A stretch of DNA of 64,000 nt from CAYTSW01 sp964440605 (GTDB taxonomy: Bacteria > Planctomycetota > Phycisphaerae > Phycisphaerales > UBA1924), in contig CAYTSW010000002.1 of assembly GCA_964440605.1 (NCBI GenBank), positions 26,203-90,202 of the forward strand. The letters are read 5' to 3'. Position 1 is the stretch's first letter. Every line of letters begins with the position of its first letter. Shown in pieces: positions 54,261-63,816 of the stretch. Made by a program: the position numbers and the translations under genes. Under the pieces are notes generated by a model. The model saw only the letters and a list, made by a program, of their open reading frames with translations. It was not told the origin of the DNA and did no database searches.

Positions 54261-54261
<1 letters not shown>
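52750..54261 (-). CDS. ABC transporter permease fused to substrate-binding domain (OpuB/EgtU type)
   Basis: A 503-residue fusion. Residues 1-~215 form a ProW/OpuBB-type permease with the EAA-like motif (VEAARGLGMTDRQVLTRIELPLAAP, in two parts VEAARGLGMTDRQ and LTRIELPLAAP). After a further membrane segment (about 212-230), residues ~235-503 are an OpuAC/QAT-type binding domain (VVGAKDFTEQYILARVIAS; VDVYVGYTGT). Relatives import betaine, choline, or ergothioneine (EgtU). It shares one base with the stop of the ATPase gene. Choice of substrate needs the binding-pocket aromatics to be modelled. Confidence 0.88.
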
Positions 54262-55040
<779 letters not shown>

Positions 55041-55091
55041 GCCCGCACCCTACCCCCCCTCACCTCGCCTGGCGCAGGGCGTCGCTTCGGT

Positions 55092-56687
55092 TTATGCCTC
55101 GGGCCCCGCCGCGCGAACGTCCTCGGGCATGTCGACCTTCGCCGCGTTGTCGCGGAAGCGTTTGGCCAGGTCCCGGGCCTTGGCGTCATAGGCGGCGTTG
55201 TCGGACCAAGTGTTGCGTGGGTTGAGCATGCGTTCGGGAACGGCCCCGCCTGGGATGTGATCGGGAACGAAGAGGCCGAAGATGGGCAGCTTGGTCTCGT
55301 GAACGTGCGCGAGCGAGCCGTCAAGGATCGCGCTGACCATGGCGCGGGTGTAGGGGAGGCTGAAGCGCTTGCCGACGCCGTAGGGCCCGCCGGTCCAGCC
55401 GGTGTTGAGCAGCCAGACATCGGCCTTGTGCTTCTTGATGCGCTCGGCGAGCATCTGGGCGTAGACCATCGGGGGCCGGGGCATGAAGGGGCCGCCGAAG
55501 CAGGGGCTGAAGTTGGGCTGGGGCTCGGTGACGCCGGCCTCGGTGCCGGCGAGCTTCGATGTGTACCCGTTGACAAAGTAGTACATCGCCTGCTCGGGCG
55601 TGAGCTTGGCGACGGGAGGCAACACACCGAAGGCGTCGGCGGTGAGGAAAATCACGTTCTTGGGGTGCTTGCCGATCGAGGGGATGCGCGCGTGGGGGAT
55701 GAACTCCACGGGGTACGTCACGCGGGTGTTCTCGGTGATCGAGGAGTCGTCGTAATCGATCGCCCGCGTGTCGTCGTCCATCACTACGTTTTCAAGCACC
55801 GAACCGAAGCGGATGGCGTCCCAGATCTGCGGCTCGGTCTCGCGGCGGAGCTTGATGCACTTGGCGTAGCACCCGCCCTCGAAGTTGAAGACGCCCTGGT
55901 CCGACCAGCCGTGCTCGTCGTCGCCGATCAGGTCGCGGTCGGGGTCGGCCGAGAGCGTCGTCTTGCCGGTGCCCGAGAGGCCGAAGAAGAGAGCGACATT
56001 GCTTTCGTTGTCGGTCGCGACGTTGGCCGAGCAGTGCATTGGGAAGACGCCCTGGTCAGGCATGTCATAGTTCATGGCGTAGAAGAGACTCTTCTTCATC
56101 TCGCCGGCGTACTCCGATCCGAAGATGATGACCTTCTTGCGCGTGAGCGACTGGACGATGCAGATCCCGGTGTCGGGGACGCCGAGCTTCTTGGCCTCTT
56201 CGGGCGTGATCTTGTGCGTGCCGCAGTTGATGACCGTCCAGTCGGGCTCGAAGCCGTTGAGTTCGTCGCCTTCGGGCGTGATGAAGAGGGTCTGAACGAA
56301 GAGCGCGTGCCAAGCGTGCTTGGTGACGGTGCGGACGCGCAGGCGGTGCTTCGGGTCGGCGCCAACGTAACCGTCGAAGACGTGGACGTCGTCGAGCGCT
56401 TCGACGTACTCGGCGGCTATGCGCTCCATCTCGTCGAAGGCCTCGCTGGAGATGGGCTGGTTGACCTTGCCCCAGGCGATCGTGTCGTGGATGTCGGGGG
56501 TGTCTTCGAGGTACTTGTCGTTCGGGCTGCGGCCGGTCCGGTCGCCGGTGGTGACCACGAGCGTCCCGTTCTCGGCGAGTCGGCCTTCGCCGGCTTCAAC
56601 GGCGAGTTCGATCAGCCGCGCCGGCGCGAGGTTACGGTGGACGCGTTCGGACGAGAGGTCGATCGCGGGGTGCGCGAGGCTGGTCAT
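55092..56687 (-). CDS. pckA: Phosphoenolpyruvate carboxykinase (ATP)
   Basis: The 531-residue enzyme converts oxaloacetate and ATP to PEP, CO2 and ADP in gluconeogenesis. The kinase-1a P-loop GLSGTGKTTLSAD, the metal/substrate block SEYAGEMKKSLF, HCSANV and the C-terminal adenine-binding region NTGWTGGPYGVG are intact. An excellent CAGGAGG site lies 9 nt upstream of the ATG. It stands alone, divergent from the tRNA-His gene. Confidence 0.96.
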   Translation of the reverse strand: MTSLAHPAIDLSSERVHRNLAPARLIELAVEAGEGRLAENGTLVVTTGDRTGRSPNDKYLEDTPDIHDTIAWGKVNQPISSEAFDEMERIAAEYVEALDDVHVFDGYVGADPKHRLRVRTVTKHAWHALFVQTLFITPEGDELNGFEPDWTVINCGTHKITPEEAKKLGVPDTGICIVQSLTRKKVIIFGSEYAGEMKKSLFYAMNYDMPDQGVFPMHCSANVATDNESNVALFFGLSGTGKTTLSADPDRDLIGDDEHGWSDQGVFNFEGGCYAKCIKLRRETEPQIWDAIRFGSVLENVVMDDDTRAIDYDDSSITENTRVTYPVEFIPHARIPSIGKHPKNVIFLTADAFGVLPPVAKLTPEQAMYYFVNGYTSKLAGTEAGVTEPQPNFSPCFGGPFMPRPPMVYAQMLAERIKKHKADVWLLNTGWTGGPYGVGKRFSLPYTRAMVSAILDGSLAHVHETKLPIFGLFVPDHIPGGAVPERMLNPRNTWSDNAAYDAKARDLAKRFRDNAAKVDMPEDVRAAGPEA

Positions 56688-56855
56688 CGTGTACCTCCTG
56701 AAGGGCGATGCCCGAAGAAAAGTAGGCAGACGCGCCGTCTTGCCGAACGACAGAAGAGGCGAGAGGCCGCAGGTTCAAGTGTATCACGCGGCGGTATTCT
56801 GGAAAAACCGCAAGTCATCCACCGGCGCGGTCCCAATCGCGGAAGTGCCGGCGGT

Positions 56856-56884
56856 TTGCTCGGGCCATTCTTCGGGCGTATCGT
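56856..56884 (+). promoter_or_regulatory. Possible sigma-70-type promoter for tRNA-His
   Basis: TTGCTC (-35) and TATCGT (-10) are separated by exactly 17 bp, ending 44 bp before the tRNA. Both hexamers deviate from consensus, and planctomycete promoters are poorly known. Confidence 0.25.
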
Positions 56885-56928
56885 TAACGTTCGCCCGGCC
56901 GCTCCGCGGATTCCGACCGGGCCTCATG

Positions 56929-57002
56929 GTGGCCGTAGCTCAGTTGGTTAGAGCACCAGGTTGTGGTCCTGGGGGTCGCGGGTTCGAATCCCGTCGGTCA
57001 CC
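56929..57002 (+). tRNA. tRNA-His (anticodon GTG)
   Basis: A complete cloverleaf: acceptor GTGGCCG pairing with CGGTCAC, D-arm GCTC...GAGC, anticodon stem CCAGG/CCTGG with loop TTGTGGT (anticodon GTG), and T-arm with TTCGAAT. The extra G at 56928 can pair with C73 at 57002, the G-1 identity feature of tRNA-His. CCA is not encoded. This tRNA is a Tgt substrate (GUN anticodon). The 3' end of the hydrolase gene on the opposite strand overlaps it. Confidence 0.96.
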
Positions 57003-57965
57003 CTCCCCCCGCCCTTGCATCACCCGTTGACTGGAGGCGCCCGCGGCCCACCTGTGTGGCCCACAGTCGGCCTCATCCGGCTCGAGGACCGTCGCGATCG
57101 CCTGGCGCACCGTCGCCTCGTTCCGCCACGGCAGCAGGTGGCCCGCACGTTCGAGGATCACCAGGTCCAGCCGGCGCACACCGGTAAGCGTTCGCTTGGC
57201 GTACTCCGCGTTCGCGACCGGCACGAGCGAGTCGCGCACGCCGTGCACAACGACCACCGGGCACGCCACCTCGCCCAGTACCTGCGCGAGGTGACGCGTC
57301 TCTTCGCGAGCGGCGCGCACCTCATCATTCGAGTGACGAATCGACCGCGGCAGGAGCGCGCTCAACCCGGGCAGACCCGCGGCGTGGTTGTACCACTTGA
57401 GCTCTTCCAACTCCGGATCAAGCGAACCCGCGAGCAGAACAAGCCCGACGACGCGCTCGGGCCGCAACGCCGACGCCCACGCCGCGATCGGCGCACCGAG
57501 CGAGTGCCCGATCAACACCACGCGGCCCGGAGCCTCATCGATTAACGGCAACAGCGCCTTGGCTTGGGTCTCCATCGACACCACCGCGGAGCCGGCCCAC
57601 GACTCTCCGAAGCCGGGCCGATCCACCGCGATACTGGCGAGCCCCTTCACGGGCGTGCGCAGGTAGCGCACGAAATTCGTCGCGTCCCCCGGCGTGCCGT
57701 GGATGTACACCAGCGTCGGCCCCGGCGTCTCGCCCTCGCGTACGAGATACGACACTTCGGCGTCGCCCACGCCGCCGCCCTCACCGATCCCCGCCAACTC
57801 GACGCGATACGCCAGACGCTCGACACCCATCGCCGCCATCTCCCTCTCCGAAGGTCCGCCGGAGACGCACCCGTTCGCAGCCGCCGCCACGGCGCACGCC
57901 GTCGCCACGGCGAACATCCGCCGCTCCAGCCACCGACCCGCCCGCCGATGTCCGAACGCGATCAC
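56940..57965 (-). CDS. Alpha/beta hydrolase lipoprotein-like enzyme whose 3' end overlaps tRNA-His
   Basis: A 341-residue exported hydrolase. A signal segment (about 12-33, ending AAANGC) may be a lipoprotein signal. HGTPGDATNF (oxyanion loop), GHSLGAP (nucleophile Ser) and a C-terminal His in RAGHLLPW mark an epoxide-hydrolase-like alpha/beta fold. The fold ends near ATVLEPDEAD; the last ~45 residues are extra, and the final ~20 (DRRDSNPRPPGPQPGALTN) are simply the antisense of tRNA-His, with the stop codon inside the tRNA D-arm. It starts with GTG overlapping the M24 peptidase stop by 4 nt. Confidence 0.78.
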   Translation of the reverse strand: MIAFGHRRAGRWLERRMFAVATACAVAAAANGCVSGGPSEREMAAMGVERLAYRVELAGIGEGGGVGDAEVSYLVREGETPGPTLVYIHGTPGDATNFVRYLRTPVKGLASIAVDRPGFGESWAGSAVVSMETQAKALLPLIDEAPGRVVLIGHSLGAPIAAWASALRPERVVGLVLLAGSLDPELEELKWYNHAAGLPGLSALLPRSIRHSNDEVRAAREETRHLAQVLGEVACPVVVVHGVRDSLVPVANAEYAKRTLTGVRRLDLVILERAGHLLPWRNEATVRQAIATVLEPDEADCGPHRWAAGASSQRVMQGRGEGDRRDSNPRPPGPQPGALTN

Positions 57966-59113
57966 GCCCACTCCAACGCTTCCGAAATCGTGTTCAGGTT
58001 TTCCGGCTCCCCGTCGGACTGCACGATCACCATGTCCTCGACGCGCATCCCCCCGATGGTCCGCCCGTACAAACCCGGCTCGACGGTGAGGCAATCGCCG
58101 GCAACGAGCGGAGGTCCGCCGCGATCGAGCAGGGGCGGCTCGTGGACCTCCAGCCCGACGCCGTGCCCCGTGCCGTGCGGCATGCGCACGCGTTCATCGT
58201 CGGGCCCTTCGTGCAGGCCCATCGCGTAGCCCCGGGCTTCCAGGGCGTCGACGGTCGCGCGGTGCACCTCTCCGCCGGTAACGCCGACGCGGCAGGCGGC
58301 GAGCGCCAGGCGTTTCGCTTCGAGGATCGCCTCGTGCATGGCGCGCAGATCGTCAGAGATGTCGCCATGGACAACGGTGCGCGTGCAGTCGCCGCAGTAG
58401 AGCGAGGCCTTGTCGCGCGGGAAGACATCGATAATGACGGGCGCCCCGGTGCGTAGCGTGCCGACACCGCGGTAGTGGCAGTCCCAGTTGTCCGGGCCGC
58501 ATGCGACGATCGAGCCCACGGAGTTGTCGAAGTTGCGCTCGAGCAACCAGGCGTCGATCAACGCGCGCACGCGCTCGCTCGTTAGCGGCTCGCTCTCCAT
58601 CATCAGCGTGCCGTCGTCCGCAGCGGTCGCGGTCGCGACGGTGACGCACGCCATCTCGACGCATTGCTCGGTGATGCGCTGAGCGCGGCGGAGGTGCGCG
58701 ACTTCTTCTTCGTCCTTCGCGCGGCGTTCGAGCACGCCGAGTTCGACGTCGCACACCACCTCGAGCCCCGTCCGGCTGATGAAGTGGGCGTAGATCATGG
58801 GCAGTGCACGGTCGGTCACGACGCGTTCGACGTTCGCCCGGCGGAGACACTCGGCGGTCGCCTGGGCGGTCGCGGTCTCGCGGTCGCCCGAGAGGCCGCC
58901 CTCGGGCGCGAAGTCGGCGGGGGCGTGGAAACGGTCGCCGCGAGCCTCGCGGCGGGCGCGATCGAGCTCGATGTCGCGCATGATGACCTGCGTCACCCCG
59001 TCGGGAAGTTCGATGAACGCGACGGGGTCGTGGACGTCGAACCGCAAGGAGCGGTAGAGGGAGAGGTTGTGCGCCGGAACGCCGGCGCGAAGGGTCGCGG
59101 TGCGCTGTGACAT
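57962..59113 (-). CDS. M24-family metallopeptidase (Xaa-Pro dipeptidase-like)
   Basis: A 383-residue cytoplasmic peptidase of the pita-bread fold. Metal ligands are visible in order: Asp in IIDVFPRD, Asp in GDCTRTVV, His in GTGHGVGLEVHE, Glu in LTVEPGLY and Glu in GGMRVEDMVIV. An N-terminal creatinase-like domain covers about 1-140. It resembles aminopeptidase P or Xaa-Pro dipeptidase. The start is MSQRTATL with upstream GGAGGCACC. It is coupled to the hydrolase gene downstream. Confidence 0.88.
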   Translation of the reverse strand: MSQRTATLRAGVPAHNLSLYRSLRFDVHDPVAFIELPDGVTQVIMRDIELDRARREARGDRFHAPADFAPEGGLSGDRETATAQATAECLRRANVERVVTDRALPMIYAHFISRTGLEVVCDVELGVLERRAKDEEEVAHLRRAQRITEQCVEMACVTVATATAADDGTLMMESEPLTSERVRALIDAWLLERNFDNSVGSIVACGPDNWDCHYRGVGTLRTGAPVIIDVFPRDKASLYCGDCTRTVVHGDISDDLRAMHEAILEAKRLALAACRVGVTGGEVHRATVDALEARGYAMGLHEGPDDERVRMPHGTGHGVGLEVHEPPLLDRGGPPLVAGDCLTVEPGLYGRTIGGMRVEDMVIVQSDGEPENLNTISEALEWA

Positions 59114-59227
59114 GGGTGCCTCCGTGCGGTCACAATACGGCCGCTCGCCGAATCCGGTGAACCGACGTCGCTCGGGTCGATATGAAAGACTGAACACGAT
59201 CCCCCACCGATGAAGCCCCGAGGAACT

Positions 59228-61324
59228 ATGAGGTCCCGACCCATGAACACGTCAGCCGCCATCGTCGCGCTCACCCTCGCCGCCGGCTCGGCGATCGTCG
59301 CCCCCACCGCCCGCGCCCAGGCCGAGGGCGACGCCGCCCTGCCCGTGCAGGCGGTCACGCTCTATCGCTCGGGCGTCGGTGCCTTCACCCGCGAGGGGCT
59401 CATCGACGGCTCGCAGACCGTCTCACTCCGCTTCGAGACCGACCAGATCAACGACATCCTCAAGTCCATGATCGTGCTCGACCTCGACGGCGGACGCGTC
59501 TCCACCGTCTCCTACGGCTCGCAGGAGCCGCTCAACCGACGACTCGCCAGCTTCGCGATCGACGTCTCGGGCAACACCTCCGTCACCGACCTGCTCAAGC
59601 AACTCCGCGGCGCCGAGGTGACGCTCAACGTCACCGATCGCACGGTCAGCGGCGTCGTAATCTCCACCGAGTCGCGCAGCGTGCCGAACGAGGACGGCGC
59701 CGGCTCCCGCACCCTCGAATACATCAACCTGCTCGAAGACGACGGCGCGATCGTGTCCGTGCGGCTCAGCGACGTGCGCTCGTTCCGCCTGGAAGACGAA
59801 GAGCTGCAGGCGGAACTGACGCGCGCCCTGCGGGCGCTGGCGGACAACCGCACCGAGCGCGTCAAGACCGTCGACCTCAGTTTCGACGGCCGCCCCGGCC
59901 GCGGCCGGCGCGTCGTGGTGAGCTACGTCATGGAGATGCCCGTCTGGAAGACGAGCTACCGCCTGGTGCTGCCCGACACCGAGGAGAACGACCCGACGCT
60001 CCAGGGCTGGGCGGTCGTGGAGAACACGACGGACCACGACTGGAACGACGTGACGCTGTCGCTGGCTTCGGGCCGCCCGGTGAGCTTCACGATGGACCTG
60101 TACGAGCCGCTGTTCGCGCCGCGGCCGGAGGTACCCGTGCCCTTCCTGGGCGGCATCGCGCCGCGGGTATACGAGGCGGTGGGCAACCTCGCTCGACGCG
60201 AGAGTCGGGCGGCGCAGAGTCGGGCGGCGCCGAGTGCAGGGAGGGGCGCTGGTCGATACACCGATGTGAACTCCGACGCAGCCGAATCAGAGTTGCCGCG
60301 CGAACTCTACTCCTTCGACGCCGGCCAACTCGCCGACTACGCGCCGCAAGCCCAGGCCTCCGCCGGCCAGACCGGTGAGCAGTTCATGTACACCGTCGAC
60401 GCGCCCGTCACGATCGAGCGGCAACGCTCGGCCATGCTCCCGATCATCAACCAGAGCCTCGAAGGCCGGCGCGTCTCCATCTACAACGCGGTGGCCAACC
60501 CCACGTTCCCGATGCGCGGCGCCGAACTCACCAACGACGCCGGGCTCCACCTCATGCCCGGGCCCATCAGCGTCTACGACGACGGGCAGTACGCCGGCGA
60601 TGCGCAGATCCCGCACACCTCGCGCGGTCAGACGCGTCTGCTCAGCTACGCCGTCGACCTCGACGTCCGCGCCCGCACCGAGAGCTCCGGCGACAACCGC
60701 GTGACGCGCATCCGCATCGTCGACGGGCTCGTCGAGCAGACCACCCGCTACGAGCGCACCACCGAGTACATCTTCTCCAGCAACGACCCCGCGCGCGAAC
60801 GCACGCTGCTTGTCGAGCACCCGCGCACCGGCTACGACCTCGTGTCTCCGGAGGAGCCCGCAGAGACCCTGCCCGCGATGTACCGGTTCGAGCTGGAGCT
60901 TCCCGCGGGCGAGGACGCCAGCCTCGTCGTCAACGAGGAGAACGTCCGGCGGACGAGCTTCGCGCTCGTCTCGATGGACCTCGACACCCTCGCCGCGTAC
61001 ACGGGGACCGGGCGGGCCTCGGAGCAGGTGGCCCAGGCCATTCGGAAGGCCGCCTCCATCCAGGCCGAGATCCAGGACAAGGAACGCCGGCTCGATCGAC
61101 TTTCGGAAGAACTCGAAGAGATCACCCGCGACCAGCGCCGCCTGCGCGACAACATGGGCTCCATCGACCGCAACACCGATCTCTACGCCCGATACCTGAC
61201 CAAGCTCGGCGAGCAGGAGACGCGCGTCGAGGAGATCGAGACGCAGCGCGACCGCCTGCAGGACGAAAAGCAGCGCAAGGACGCGGAACTGCGGAGCTTC
61301 CTGCGTGGGCTGAGCGTGAAGTGA
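59228..61324 (+). CDS. Secreted DUF4139-type protein
   Basis: A 698-residue exported protein; the signal peptide ends near ARAQ (about residue 30). The middle is beta-rich with VWKTSYRLVLP and GWAVVENTTDHDWNDVTLSLASGRPVSF (given in parts: GWAVVENTTDHDW and VTLSLASGRPVSF), which identify DUF4139/mucoidy-inhibitor-like proteins. The C-terminal ~90 residues are a coiled coil (QAEIQDKERRLDRLSEEL). The function is unknown. Two start codons are possible; ATG 59228 is preceded by GAGGAAC, and a Met five codons later would also give a signal peptide. Confidence 0.82.
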   Translation: MRSRPMNTSAAIVALTLAAGSAIVAPTARAQAEGDAALPVQAVTLYRSGVGAFTREGLIDGSQTVSLRFETDQINDILKSMIVLDLDGGRVSTVSYGSQEPLNRRLASFAIDVSGNTSVTDLLKQLRGAEVTLNVTDRTVSGVVISTESRSVPNEDGAGSRTLEYINLLEDDGAIVSVRLSDVRSFRLEDEELQAELTRALRALADNRTERVKTVDLSFDGRPGRGRRVVVSYVMEMPVWKTSYRLVLPDTEENDPTLQGWAVVENTTDHDWNDVTLSLASGRPVSFTMDLYEPLFAPRPEVPVPFLGGIAPRVYEAVGNLARRESRAAQSRAAPSAGRGAGRYTDVNSDAAESELPRELYSFDAGQLADYAPQAQASAGQTGEQFMYTVDAPVTIERQRSAMLPIINQSLEGRRVSIYNAVANPTFPMRGAELTNDAGLHLMPGPISVYDDGQYAGDAQIPHTSRGQTRLLSYAVDLDVRARTESSGDNRVTRIRIVDGLVEQTTRYERTTEYIFSSNDPARERTLLVEHPRTGYDLVSPEEPAETLPAMYRFELELPAGEDASLVVNEENVRRTSFALVSMDLDTLAAYTGTGRASEQVAQAIRKAASIQAEIQDKERRLDRLSEELEEITRDQRRLRDNMGSIDRNTDLYARYLTKLGEQETRVEEIETQRDRLQDEKQRKDAELRSFLRGLSVK

Positions 61325-61339
61325 ACCCGAACGCCGGTT

Positions 61340-61367
61340 GCGGCCGCGCCAACGCTGGCGTGGCCGC
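61340..61367 (+). terminator. Strong GC hairpin between the DUF4139 and hicB genes
   Basis: GCGGCCGCGCCA pairs with TGGCGTGGCCGC (12 bp, one G-T) across a 4-nt loop, 15 bp after the DUF4139 stop. No T-run follows. It also lies just upstream of the hicB ribosome site, so it could equally affect hicB translation. Confidence 0.45.
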
Positions 61368-61389
61368 CGGCCGGAGGTATGCTTGAGCG

Positions 61390-61623
61390 ATGCGACAAGT
61401 CGTGCTCTACAAAGACGAAGACGGTGTCTGGATCGCGGACGTGCCCTCCCTGCCGGGCTGCGTGTCAGACGGAACTACGCGTGAAGAGGCCCTCAACAAT
61501 ATCCGGGACGCCATTGCGACCATGGTCGATTTCCTGCGACGTCACGGTCAATCTGTCCCAGTCGACGCAATGAGCGCTGAAGTGGTTGCTGTGAAGGAAA
61601 AAGTTTCCGAGCATGCTGGCTAG
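61390..61623 (+). CDS. hicB: HicB-family protein (toxin-antitoxin antitoxin-like)
   Basis: A 77-residue protein with the HicB fold: VLYKDEDGVWIADVPSLPGCVSDGTTREEA (cited as VLYKDEDGVWIADVPSLPGC and SDGTTREEA) and a following helix INIRDAIATM-like (NNIRDAIATMVDFL). HicB partially degenerate RNase H-like domains neutralise HicA RNases. No C-terminal DNA-binding domain is present. GGAGG lies 13 nt upstream of the ATG. A hicA gene does not follow directly; a HicA-like gene lies 667 bp downstream. Confidence 0.85.
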   Translation: MRQVVLYKDEDGVWIADVPSLPGCVSDGTTREEALNNIRDAIATMVDFLRRHGQSVPVDAMSAEVVAVKEKVSEHAG

Positions 61624-61920
61624 TCACTTTTAGACACGCTGCCTAGCCATTGATAGTGACTTTGTCCATGCATTTGCGAGCAACCACTAGAGACGACGCA
61701 CACTCACACGCTATCACGTACACGCTGTAGGAGGACGGGGGCGGCACGACCGACCACGTTCCAGATGCCCTCGCAGCGGCCATACTTCGCTCATGAGCAA
61801 GAAAAGGAAAACCTCAGGCAGAGCAGCGAAACCGTCCACGGAGCAGGGTGATACCCGGTGGCCAGCCGTGTGTCGTGAGAGGGGGGGTGGTTCACGCTTC
61901 CGAAAGTGCTTGTGAAGCGC

Positions 61921-62298
61921 ATGCGCGATTTTAGCTCTCCGGGCAGGGCCCTCAAACCGCAGCATCTCTGGCTCTTGCTCGCGCTGCAAAGCGAGAGGTA
62001 CGAAAGCCGACGTCAGCCGCGTTATTACTGGGCGGAGCTCGCGGGCTGGGCCGGGGTCAGCGTGAGCACCGTCCGCCGATGGGCGTACGAACTCAAAGAC
62101 CTCGGTCTGTTGAAGATCATTCCATGTCGCGAGCAGAGCGCTTCTGAACGGAAGCGAGTCGGCGTGAAAAACGATCGCAACCGGTTCGACTTGTCACCGC
62201 TCGACGAAGCGATGGAGACGCGTCAGCGTCTATATGTTGAAGAGCGAAGCCGGCGCAACGCTCGGCCCAGCGGTGGATCGGAGGGGAGCTATGACTGA
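61921..62298 (+). CDS. Winged-helix DNA-binding protein
   Basis: A 125-residue basic protein. Residues about 8-65 (ALKPQHLWLLLALQ, then ELAGWAGVSVSTVRRWAYEL and KDLGLLKI) form a helix-turn-helix with a wing, like those of mobile-element or replication-associated regulators. The rest is polar and Arg-rich. The ATG at 61921 was chosen; a GTG at 61906 is possible. It overlaps the hicA-like gene by 8 nt. The base composition is lower in G+C than the flanks. Confidence 0.65.
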   Translation: MRDFSSPGRALKPQHLWLLLALQSERYESRRQPRYYWAELAGWAGVSVSTVRRWAYELKDLGLLKIIPCREQSASERKRVGVKNDRNRFDLSPLDEAMETRQRLYVEERSRRNARPSGGSEGSYD

Positions 62299-62533
62299 GC
62301 GAAGGGGAGCCATTCCCTCAAATGTGCCGTACCGCAAACTCCCTAAGGCTTTGCGTTCGATGGGTTTCGCTATCGATTCGCAAGGAAAAGGCTCTCACGT
62401 CACTGCATATAGGCCAGACGATCTTACGCGCCGCGCTACCGTTCCGAAACGTGATCCAATGCCCGCCGGCACGTTGAAGAGCATTTTGAGCGGACTACAA
62501 GTCACTGGAGATTCGCTCCGCGAGCACCTGTAG
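62291..62533 (+). CDS. HicA-like mRNA-interferase family protein
   Basis: An 80-residue protein with the HicA double-stranded RNA-binding-like layout: LPKALRSMGFAIDSQGKGSH with the catalytic His in GSHVTAY, then VPKRDPMPAGTLKSILSGL. Typical HicA proteins (~60-85 residues) match. The ATG is preceded by GAGGGGAGC. It overlaps the winged-helix gene, not hicB, so it may be a displaced toxin or an unrelated YcfA-like protein. The 60 bases from 62341 contain 31 G or C (52%), lower than the neighbouring genes. Confidence 0.72.
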   Translation: MTERRGAIPSNVPYRKLPKALRSMGFAIDSQGKGSHVTAYRPDDLTRRATVPKRDPMPAGTLKSILSGLQVTGDSLREHL

Positions 62534-62548
62534 CCGTTCCGAACTCTA

Positions 62549-63694
62549 TCACTCCCGCTGCCCACCCTTCAACAACTCCCCGAACTCTTTCCGCACCTTG
62601 TCCACCTTCGGCTTCGAAATCGCCCGGATGTACCCGTGCGTCGGGTTACGCTCGGCAAAGTTCTGGTGGTACTCCTCGGCGGCCTGGTAGCTCTCCAGCG
62701 GTTCGAGCGTCGTCACGATGCTGCCGCTGTAGCGCTTGGTGGCGTTCAACTTGTCGATGTAGGCCTGAGCCGCCTGCCTTTGCTTGTCGTCGGCGTAGAA
62801 GATCGCCGTGCGGTACTGCAGGCCGATGTCATTGCCTTGGCGGTTGAGCTGCGTCGGGTCGTGCGTCGCGAAGTGAACTTCGAGCAGCTTGTCGTACGAG
62901 ATCACCTCGGGGTCGTACACGATCCGGATGCATTCGGCGTGGCCCGACTGCTTGATCGTTTCGTACTTCGCCTCGCCCTCGCCTCCGGCGTAGCCGCTCT
63001 CGACGTACATCACGCCCTCGAGTTGCTCGAACACCGCCTCGGTGCACCAGAAGCAGCCGCCGGCGAACACGGCCTGACTGACCTCCCCCAGTGAAGCGAA
63101 CTCGTCGTCCTCGACGAACGTGAGCGACTCGGAGTTCACGCAGTAGCGCAGACCAGTGGGCTTCGGACCGTCTTCGAAAACGTGGCCTAGGTGGCCGTCG
63201 CAGCGATTGCAGATGATTTCGGTGCGCACCATGCCGTGGGAACTGTCCCTGCGCTCGCCGACGTTCTCGGTCGCGACGGGCTGGAAAAAGCTGGGCCAGC
63301 CCGTGCCGGACGTGAACTTGTGCCCGCTGGAGAATAACGGCAGCTTGCATCCCGCACACGCGTATACGCCCTGCTTCTTGTTATCGAGCAGGTTGCCGCA
63401 GAACGCCGCCTCGGTGCCCTGGTTGCGCAGGATGCGGAACTGCTCGGGCGACAGCCGCTCGCGCCATTCGTCGTCGGTGAGTTGCACCTTCTGGAGTGGC
63501 AGCGGGCCGACGAGTTGGCCCTTGTCGTCGAAGACCTTGAGGGGGACGGTCGGCGTCGTGGCGTCGGTGCTGGTCGGGGCGGGCACGGGCGTCTCCTGCT
63601 GGGCGTTGGAAGGCTTGGCCGAGAGGGCGAGCGAAGCGGCGCCGCCGGCGAGGGCGACGCAGCACGTCACGAAAGCGATCCGAGCGCTGGTCAT
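62549..63694 (-). CDS. msrBA: Exported methionine sulfoxide reductase MsrB-MsrA fusion
   Basis: The 381-residue protein repairs oxidised methionine in both R and S forms. After a signal peptide (about 1-32) comes MsrB (about 70-195) with zinc ligands Cys113, Cys116, Cys162 and Cys165 and catalytic Cys185 (GLRYCVNS). MsrA (about 205-375) follows with catalytic Cys214 in GGCFWC. The order MsrB-MsrA is the reverse of Neisseria PilB. The signal peptide points to periplasmic protein repair. The start was set at MTSARIAF, preceded by GGACACCC; upstream codons look non-coding. Confidence 0.93.
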   Translation of the reverse strand: MTSARIAFVTCCVALAGGAASLALSAKPSNAQQETPVPAPTSTDATTPTVPLKVFDDKGQLVGPLPLQKVQLTDDEWRERLSPEQFRILRNQGTEAAFCGNLLDNKKQGVYACAGCKLPLFSSGHKFTSGTGWPSFFQPVATENVGERRDSSHGMVRTEIICNRCDGHLGHVFEDGPKPTGLRYCVNSESLTFVEDDEFASLGEVSQAVFAGGCFWCTEAVFEQLEGVMYVESGYAGGEGEAKYETIKQSGHAECIRIVYDPEVISYDKLLEVHFATHDPTQLNRQGNDIGLQYRTAIFYADDKQRQAAQAYIDKLNATKRYSGSIVTTLEPLESYQAAEEYHQNFAERNPTHGYIRAISKPKVDKVRKEFGELLKGGQRE

Positions 63695-63816
63695 CGGGCG
63701 TGGGTGTCCTTCCTGCGCGGAGGATAGGGGTGACACGTACAGGGTTCGAACCGCCGGGCCGTCCGGATTCTTCCCCACTGGGTGAGGCGGCCGCGCCGGG
63801 ATATGGTCCCGCCCCG

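Noticed and set aside
61793..61915. 40-codon plus-strand frame starting MSKKRKTSGR before the winged-helix gene
   Set aside because: It is short and basic, has no convincing ribosome site, and overlaps the possible GTG start of the next gene. It may be leader peptide-like, but there is no support.
61714..61989. 91-codon minus-strand frame in the AT-richer patch
   Set aside because: No recognisable sequence and no ribosome site; it overlaps the winged-helix gene.
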